From an uncultured Verrucomicrobiota bacterium (lineage in GTDB: Bacteria > Verrucomicrobiota > Verrucomicrobiae > Opitutales > Opitutaceae), in contig CAMLQS010000164.1 of assembly GCA_946482165.1 (NCBI GenBank), positions 1-10,695 of the forward strand: a stretch of DNA of 10,695 bases, given 5' to 3'. A program made the position numbers and the translations under genes. A model generated the notes under the pieces. It did not search any database. It was not told the DNA's origin and saw only the letters and a list, made by a program, of their open reading frames with translations. Below are positions 5,981 to 10,695 of the stretch, piece by piece (the stretch's first letter is position 1; every line of letters starts with the position of its first letter).

Positions 5981-8900
5981 ATGAAACGCTCCTCGCAAAG
6001 CCGTCCGGCTTCGTTCGCGCCCAGGACACTCCGCACCGCCCTGTTGGCGGCCGGGTCCGCGTCGCTTTTTCTCGTCCCTTGGGCCGGCGCCCAAGTTTGG
6101 GATGCGCAAGCCGCGCCCGACCTCAACTGGTCCACGCCCGCCAATTGGGACACCGACGCGTCGCCTGCCGACGGCGCGGCCGTGTCCTTCTCGACGGTTG
6201 GCACGGCTGCGGTTGGCACGATCACCAATGTCGTGAATCCGGGCCTCTCTATTGGCACCTTGAGCTTTACCCAGACCGGCGGAGCCGTCGCCGCGCATAC
6301 CACGCAGATCGCCGCCGGGCAGACCCTCACGGTATCCGGCACCGGAGTGGTTTCGGTCTTCGGCCGAGTCGCGGACGCCACCGTGAACGACTCTACCACC
6401 GTGTTCACCGGTTCGGGCTCCTTGGCCGTCACCGGCGGCGCCACCGCGAACATCAACGTCGGTCTTCCCACCGGCCCCACCTTCACCTCCGGCAACGCCG
6501 TCGGCACGCACATCGTGGATATGTCCGGCTTGTCCTCGTTCACCGCGGACATGGGGACTTTCAACATCGGTTATACCGCCCAAGGTTTCTATTCTCAGGC
6601 AGGCATCGTGAAGCTGCCTCCCGCCGCTTCCATCATTGCGACGACCGTTGCGGTCGGCGCAACCACTTCCCTCGGCGTCACCGCTCCCACGACGTCCCTT
6701 TTGGAGCTGGGCCAGACCGCCACGCTCAACGCCAACACGATCACGATCGGCGCCGGAAAGAGCACCGGCGCGCTCAATTTCCGAGCCGGCCTGACGGGCG
6801 CGACCGCCACCATCGCCGACCGCGCCGGCACCGGCCCCGCCAACCTCAACATCGGCACGCATGGCATCTCCTCCGTCGCGAATCCGGTCGGAACGGTAGA
6901 CTTCACCGGCGGCGCCGTGACCGCGAATCTGGGTGTGGTCACCCTCGGCGGGACCCGCAGCAACAACGGCGGCGCCGGCAGCGGCGCCGGGCATTTCATC
7001 CTCGGTCCGGGCTCGATCACGGCCACTACGATCAACGTGGGCAACGCCAACGGCAACGTCGGCAACGCGACCGGCAACGTGACCCTCGCGGCGTCGGCTG
7101 GCACGCTCACGGCCGGCACGGTGATCGTCGGCAAGGGCGCCGCCACGGGCAACGGAGCGGCCACCGGCACCATCACTCAAAATGGCGGCACCGCCGCCAT
7201 CACGACGCTCAGCATCGGCGACAAGCCCGGCAGCGGCACGGGAGCCGTCGCGGGCACTTACAACTTGGCTGACGGCGTGCTCAAGGCCTCCGCCATCCAG
7301 GCCGGCGCCTCCAGCCCGGGCACCATCACCCGCGCCTTCAACTGGACCGGCGGCACGCTCCGGAATCTCGACGGCGCCGATCTCATCGTAAGCGGCGTTC
7401 CGCTCACGGTCACCGGAGCCGGCGCCCATACCTTCCTCGCCGAGACCGGTCGCACGATCACGATCAACAGCGGCCTGGTCGGCACCGGCGGTTTCTCCAA
7501 GACCGGAGCCGGCACCCTCGTTCTCACCGCCGCGAATACGCACGCGGGCGACATCACCGTCGACGACGGCACGCTGACCCTCGCCGACAACGCCACGTTG
7601 AAATTCACCATCGGAGCTTCCGGCACCAACAACCAGGTGGGCGGCCTCGGCGCTTTCACGATCAACGGCGACTTTGACTTCGATCTGCTCGCCGCCGGCA
7701 CGACGCTCGGCAACTCTTGGCAGATCGTCGACACCGCCGCCCTTTCGGAAACCTACGGTCCCACCTTTTCGGTCACGGGCTTCGCCGCCTCCACCGGCAA
7801 ATGGGTGAAGCCCGCCAACGGAACCTTCTACGAGTTTGATCCCGCGACCGGTCTCCTCCGCGTCATCTCGGACCCCGGTATCTCGTATCCTCCTCCGACG
7901 GTCACCCTGGGCCAGCACAACACCACCTATCCGATCGGCGCGAACCTCGTGCTGAACGTCGGCGCCTCCGGCACCGGCAACCTCACCTACCAGTGGTATT
8001 ATCAGGCCAACTCGGGCGCGACGCCCGTGGAGATCACCGGCGCGACCTCCGCCAGCTACACGGTTTCCAACGCCACCGGATCCGCCACCGGCCTCTACTC
8101 GGTTGTCGTTACCGACCACGCCGCCGAGGCTTCAGGCAAGCCGCCCACCACGGCGACGGCCCTGTTCCCTCTCATCTCGGTCGTGCCCGTTTCCGACTTG
8201 GTGGTCGCTTACCACCGTTTTGAAGAGGGCGTGGTCGGAGAAACCGCGGGCGGCGCGAACGATTCCTCGCCCTCCGGCGCCAATCCGCTCTCGAGCGGCC
8301 TGAACAGCCCTGCCTTTAGCGATGACGTGCCTCTCGTGGCGGTGCCCTCCACCACCGCGAGCAACGCCCGGTCCCTCGCCTTCGGCTTGGGTGACACCCG
8401 TTCTTTGGTCGCCTCCACGGGCGGCGCGCTGGCCTCCACCGGCTTCAAGAACTTCACCATCGAGGCCTTCGTCAAGTTCACCACCGTAAGCGGCGTATCC
8501 ACTATCGTGGGACGCGACGACAGCAGTCCGGAGCAAGCCGCCGGTCAGAACGCGCTCTTCTATCTCCAGCGCAACGGCGGCGGCTTCCGCGTCCAGTTGG
8601 TGGATCGCAGCGGCGCGGTCCTCTTCGCCACTGGAACGGGTGTCGTGACCAATCGCTGGTATCACGTCGCCGCCGTGGGCGACGGCATCGCCGGCACGCT
8701 CACGCTTTACGTAAACGGGCAGGCCGTCGGCAGCGCCACGGGCTTCACCGGCCTCCTGGTTCCCGCCGGCGGATCCGATACGCCTTGGACGGTGGGACGC
8801 GGCGACTTCAATCTCGAGGACACCGATCCCATGCGCGGCTGGATCGACGAGGTGCGCTTCACCGACGCCGCCCTTTCCAGCCAGGGCTTCCTTAACAACA

Positions 8901-10546
8901 AGGGTGGCGTCGCCATCCTGCCGCCGGTCGTTTCCGTTTCGCCCGCGGGCCGCGCTGTTCGCCCGGGCGGTTCCGCCTCGTTCACCGTCACCGCCACCTC
9001 GCAGATGGGCGGCACGCTGAGCTACCAGTGGTATAAGGACGGTGTGGCGATGTCCGGCCAAACCGGCGCCACGCTGGCCCTCGGCGGTGTCACGGTCGCG
9101 GCCGACGGCGCTTACCACGCGGTCGTCACCGACTCCGCGAGCGGCACCAGCGGCACGCCTGTCTCCAGCACGGTCGCCGCGCAGCTGCAGGTGATCGACA
9201 TTCCCTGGACCAGCCGAGCCATCGGTCTGAATTTCGTCGGCACCTCCAGCGGCAACGCGAATTACTCCACCGCGCTCGGCTCGGCGGACACCGCCCCCGC
9301 CGGCTTTGTGCCCACCGCCGGCTGGAACGACTCGGCGACAGTCAGCGGCGTCAGCACCCAAAGCTCGCCGTTGACGCTGAAGGAGAGCGATGGCTCCGAA
9401 GCCGCGGGCGTGACCGCGACATGGTCCTCGTCCGGCACTTGGTCCGCCCGGACCGGCACGGGAGACCCGTCGGTCAAGACGCCCGATGCCCGCCTGCTGC
9501 ACGGCTACATCGAGTCGCGCAATCCGGGCACCACCGTGGCCCTCTCCAACATCCCCTACGCGAACTACGACGTCTATGTCTACGTGGTCGGCGGCACCAA
9601 CGGGAACGTGGGCAGCATCTCCATCGACCGCGACTCCCCGTTCTTCTATTATCGCGTGCTTCAACACGACTCCTACGTGCCCGCCGCGGTCCCGTCCGCG
9701 GAGAACCCCTATTCCGTTCCCCCCATGGTAGGCGAGTCCGAGAGCCCCGACGCGGCGCGGACCGCTCCTGCGGCGACCTTCGTGCGCTTCGCCAACGTGA
9801 GCGGCCCGAGCCTCAGCATCGCGGTCACGGACGCCGTCACGAACGCAAACGCGGGAGGCATCGCGGCCGTCCATATTGTCGACCGCAGCAGCACGCTTGC
9901 GGCCCCCGCCGGACTCGGCGCGACGCCGGGTGCGGGCCAGGTTGCGTTGAACTGGAACGCCTCGGCCGGCGCCAGCAGCTATACCGTGTTCCGATCCACC
10001 CACCCGACCTTCGGCTATGCGGCCGTGGCCGGCGGGCTGACGTCCACCACCTACACCGACACGACCGTGACCGGCGGCGTCACCTATTATTACGTGGTGT
10101 CCGCGTCCGCGATCAGCCCCGCGACGGAGAGCGGATACTCCACGGAGGTCTCGGCGACGCCGACCGCGGGTGGCTCGCCGCTCCAGTCCTGGCGCCAGAC
10201 GCACTTTGGCACGACGGCCAACAGCGGCGACGCGGCCAATACCGCAGACCCCGATGCCGACGGCCAGGTGAACCTCCTGGAGTATGCGCTCGGCACCAAC
10301 CCGAACACGGCCGGCGCGCTTCCGGTGACGGTCGCTCGTTCGGGCGCGTTCCTCACGCTGAGCTTCCCTCGGATCGCCGACTCGAACCTCGTCTACATGA
10401 TCGAGGCGAGCGACACGCTTTCCGGCTGGAGCGTCGTGCATACCTACTCCGCCTTCGAGACGACCGGCACCACGACCTACACGGACATGGTCCCGCTGAC
10501 GAGCCAGTCACGCCGCTTCCTGCGCCTGGTCGTGACGGCGCCCTGA
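5981..10546 (+). CDS. Large secreted multidomain protein: beta-strand repeat region, Ig, LamG, Ig, beta domain, FN3, EF-hand-like loop
   Basis: This 1521-residue protein is secreted through a signal peptide (cleavage likely at AGA|Q, after A37). Residues 38-635 are low-complexity, Gly/Thr/Ala-rich and probably beta-helical, opening with the NWSTPANWD signature of autotransporter-associated repeat proteins. A clear PATR unit lies at 501-536 (GGFSKTGAGTLVLTAAN to DDGTLTLADN). Then come Ig-like 1 (636-738; YQWYYQ 670, GLYSVVVTD 704); a LamG/concanavalin-like domain (739-972; FTIEAFVKF 825, RWYHVAAV 892, LYVNG 909, GWIDEVRF 953); Ig-like 2 (981-1072; YQWYKDG 1015); an unnamed beta-rich domain (1075-1306); FN3 (1309-1396; W1325, YYYVVSAS 1369); and a tail with an EF-hand-type loop, D1423-D1425-D1427-G1428 to E1434, ending RRFLRLVVTAP. 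Adhesion or polysaccharide binding at the surface is likely; no catalytic site is seen. It lacks both an autotransporter barrel and a PEP-CTERM tail. The ATG at 5981 is chosen because the signal peptide follows at once. Confidence 0.88.
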   Translation: MKRSSQSRPASFAPRTLRTALLAAGSASLFLVPWAGAQVWDAQAAPDLNWSTPANWDTDASPADGAAVSFSTVGTAAVGTITNVVNPGLSIGTLSFTQTGGAVAAHTTQIAAGQTLTVSGTGVVSVFGRVADATVNDSTTVFTGSGSLAVTGGATANINVGLPTGPTFTSGNAVGTHIVDMSGLSSFTADMGTFNIGYTAQGFYSQAGIVKLPPAASIIATTVAVGATTSLGVTAPTTSLLELGQTATLNANTITIGAGKSTGALNFRAGLTGATATIADRAGTGPANLNIGTHGISSVANPVGTVDFTGGAVTANLGVVTLGGTRSNNGGAGSGAGHFILGPGSITATTINVGNANGNVGNATGNVTLAASAGTLTAGTVIVGKGAATGNGAATGTITQNGGTAAITTLSIGDKPGSGTGAVAGTYNLADGVLKASAIQAGASSPGTITRAFNWTGGTLRNLDGADLIVSGVPLTVTGAGAHTFLAETGRTITINSGLVGTGGFSKTGAGTLVLTAANTHAGDITVDDGTLTLADNATLKFTIGASGTNNQVGGLGAFTINGDFDFDLLAAGTTLGNSWQIVDTAALSETYGPTFSVTGFAASTGKWVKPANGTFYEFDPATGLLRVISDPGISYPPPTVTLGQHNTTYPIGANLVLNVGASGTGNLTYQWYYQANSGATPVEITGATSASYTVSNATGSATGLYSVVVTDHAAEASGKPPTTATALFPLISVVPVSDLVVAYHRFEEGVVGETAGGANDSSPSGANPLSSGLNSPAFSDDVPLVAVPSTTASNARSLAFGLGDTRSLVASTGGALASTGFKNFTIEAFVKFTTVSGVSTIVGRDDSSPEQAAGQNALFYLQRNGGGFRVQLVDRSGAVLFATGTGVVTNRWYHVAAVGDGIAGTLTLYVNGQAVGSATGFTGLLVPAGGSDTPWTVGRGDFNLEDTDPMRGWIDEVRFTDAALSSQGFLNNKGGVAILPPVVSVSPAGRAVRPGGSASFTVTATSQMGGTLSYQWYKDGVAMSGQTGATLALGGVTVAADGAYHAVVTDSASGTSGTPVSSTVAAQLQVIDIPWTSRAIGLNFVGTSSGNANYSTALGSADTAPAGFVPTAGWNDSATVSGVSTQSSPLTLKESDGSEAAGVTATWSSSGTWSARTGTGDPSVKTPDARLLHGYIESRNPGTTVALSNIPYANYDVYVYVVGGTNGNVGSISIDRDSPFFYYRVLQHDSYVPAAVPSAENPYSVPPMVGESESPDAARTAPAATFVRFANVSGPSLSIAVTDAVTNANAGGIAAVHIVDRSSTLAAPAGLGATPGAGQVALNWNASAGASSYTVFRSTHPTFGYAAVAGGLTSTTYTDTTVTGGVTYYYVVSASAISPATESGYSTEVSATPTAGGSPLQSWRQTHFGTTANSGDAANTADPDADGQVNLLEYALGTNPNTAGALPVTVARSGAFLTLSFPRIADSNLVYMIEASDTLSGWSVVHTYSAFETTGTTTYTDMVPLTSQSRRFLRLVVTAP
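7040..7081 (+). repeat. Two-copy 21-bp tandem repeat inside the large surface protein gene
   Basis: Copies at 7040-7060 and 7061-7081 match at 18 of 21 bases and encode GNANGNV and GNATGNV (residues 354-360 and 361-367). They are in frame within the Gly/Asn-rich beta-repeat region, so they look like a local coding duplication rather than a separate element. Confidence 0.7.
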
Positions 10547-10559
10547 GTTCCTCGATCCC

Positions 10560-10598
10560 GCCCGGCCGCCGCCATGGGGTGGCGCCGGGCTCCTTTTT
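10560..10598 (+). terminator. Rho-independent terminator after the large surface protein gene
   Basis: GCCCGG (10560-10565) pairs with CCGGGC (10585-10590). An inner stem, CGCCA 10570-10574 with TGGCG 10580-10584, stacks on it across a short 5' bulge, with TGGGG as the loop. The stem is followed by TCC and a run of five Ts (10594-10598). It begins 14 bases after the stop codon, as expected for the terminator of this gene. Confidence 0.8.
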
Positions 10599-10604
10599 CC
10601 TCCG

Positions 10605-10695
10605 ATGAATGCCCGACTGTTTTCGCTGATGACCCTGTTCCGGCACCTGGGGCTTCAAGAAACACGACCATCGCTGGAAATCCCCCGAGACGCTC
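10605..10695 (+). CDS. Possible start of a further gene, cut by the window end
   Basis: An ATG at 10605, just past the terminator T-run, opens a frame of 30 codons that runs to the window edge without a stop (begins MNARLFSLMTLFRHLG). The length is too short to separate a real gene from chance in GC-rich DNA, and no family is recognised. Like the other starts here it lacks a Shine-Dalgarno sequence; TTCCTCC lies upstream, again pyrimidine-rich. Confidence 0.25.
   Translation, partial: MNARLFSLMTLFRHLGLQETRPSLEIPRDA

Noticed and set aside
5890..7272. Alternative + strand frame overlapping the start of the surface protein gene
   Set aside because: Arg/His-rich translation in a shifted frame; the competing frame has a signal peptide and family motifs.
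6900..7300. Repetitive Gly/Asn/Ala codons as a CRISPR-like or non-coding repeat array
   Set aside because: The repeats are irregular, in frame, and code for a beta-repeat protein region; no constant repeat with unique spacers is present.
5816..8119. Long minus-strand frame opposite the spacer and the first part of the large surface protein
   Set aside because: Gly/Arg/Asp-rich low-complexity translation with no domain or signal; it mirrors the biased codons of the real gene.
8132..10441. Second long minus-strand frame opposite the surface protein gene
   Set aside because: Same reasoning: antisense to recognised LamG, Ig-like and FN3 domains and no features of its own.
9421..10608. Alternative + strand frame over the C-terminal part of the surface protein gene
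   Set aside because: Arg-rich shifted-frame translation covering the FN3 and EF-hand-like regions of the real frame; no domain.

Overview
The window reads as chromosomal DNA from a GC-rich member of the Verrucomicrobiota, most likely an Opitutaceae-type bacterium. The pointers are a PEP-CTERM surface protein, a very large secreted protein that joins an autotransporter-associated beta-strand repeat with Ig-like, LamG and FN3 modules, and the lack of Shine-Dalgarno sequences at all five confident gene starts. The placement is inference from protein architecture; no taxonomic marker gene is present.

Positions 1-125 hold no recognisable gene: AT-richer DNA with frequent stop codons and no convincing promoter. 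A tRNA-Glu(UUC) follows on the + strand (126-202). A perfect 17-bp GAAA-loop hairpin (207-244) then separates it from a convergent minus-strand operon and looks like a shared bidirectional terminator.

The minus-strand operon (4457 down to 242) encodes only phosphorelay parts. In transcription order they are a membrane hybrid histidine kinase (CHASE3-like sensor, PAS, HisKA, HATPase, REC, REC), a stand-alone CheY/DivK-type receiver, and a soluble REC-HisKA-HATPase kinase whose start overlaps the receiver stop (ATGA). There are two kinase cores and four receivers, with no DNA-binding, GGDEF or HPt domain, so the output lies elsewhere or works by protein-protein contact.

A 397-bp divergent intergenic region (4458-4854) carries a perfect 12-bp inverted repeat. 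Beyond it, on the + strand, are a small exported PEP-CTERM protein (4855-5712), a structured spacer with four hairpins in tandem (5783-5887), and a 1521-residue secreted multidomain protein (5981-10546) followed by a U-tract terminator (10560-10598). The last 91 bases may hold the start of another gene.

Functionally the window pairs an envelope-sensing relay with two cell-surface proteins. One should be handled by exosortase, not encoded here. The other has neither a PEP-CTERM tail nor an autotransporter barrel and ends in an EF-hand-like loop plus a beta-rich module. A regulatory link between relay and surface proteins is suggested only by proximity.
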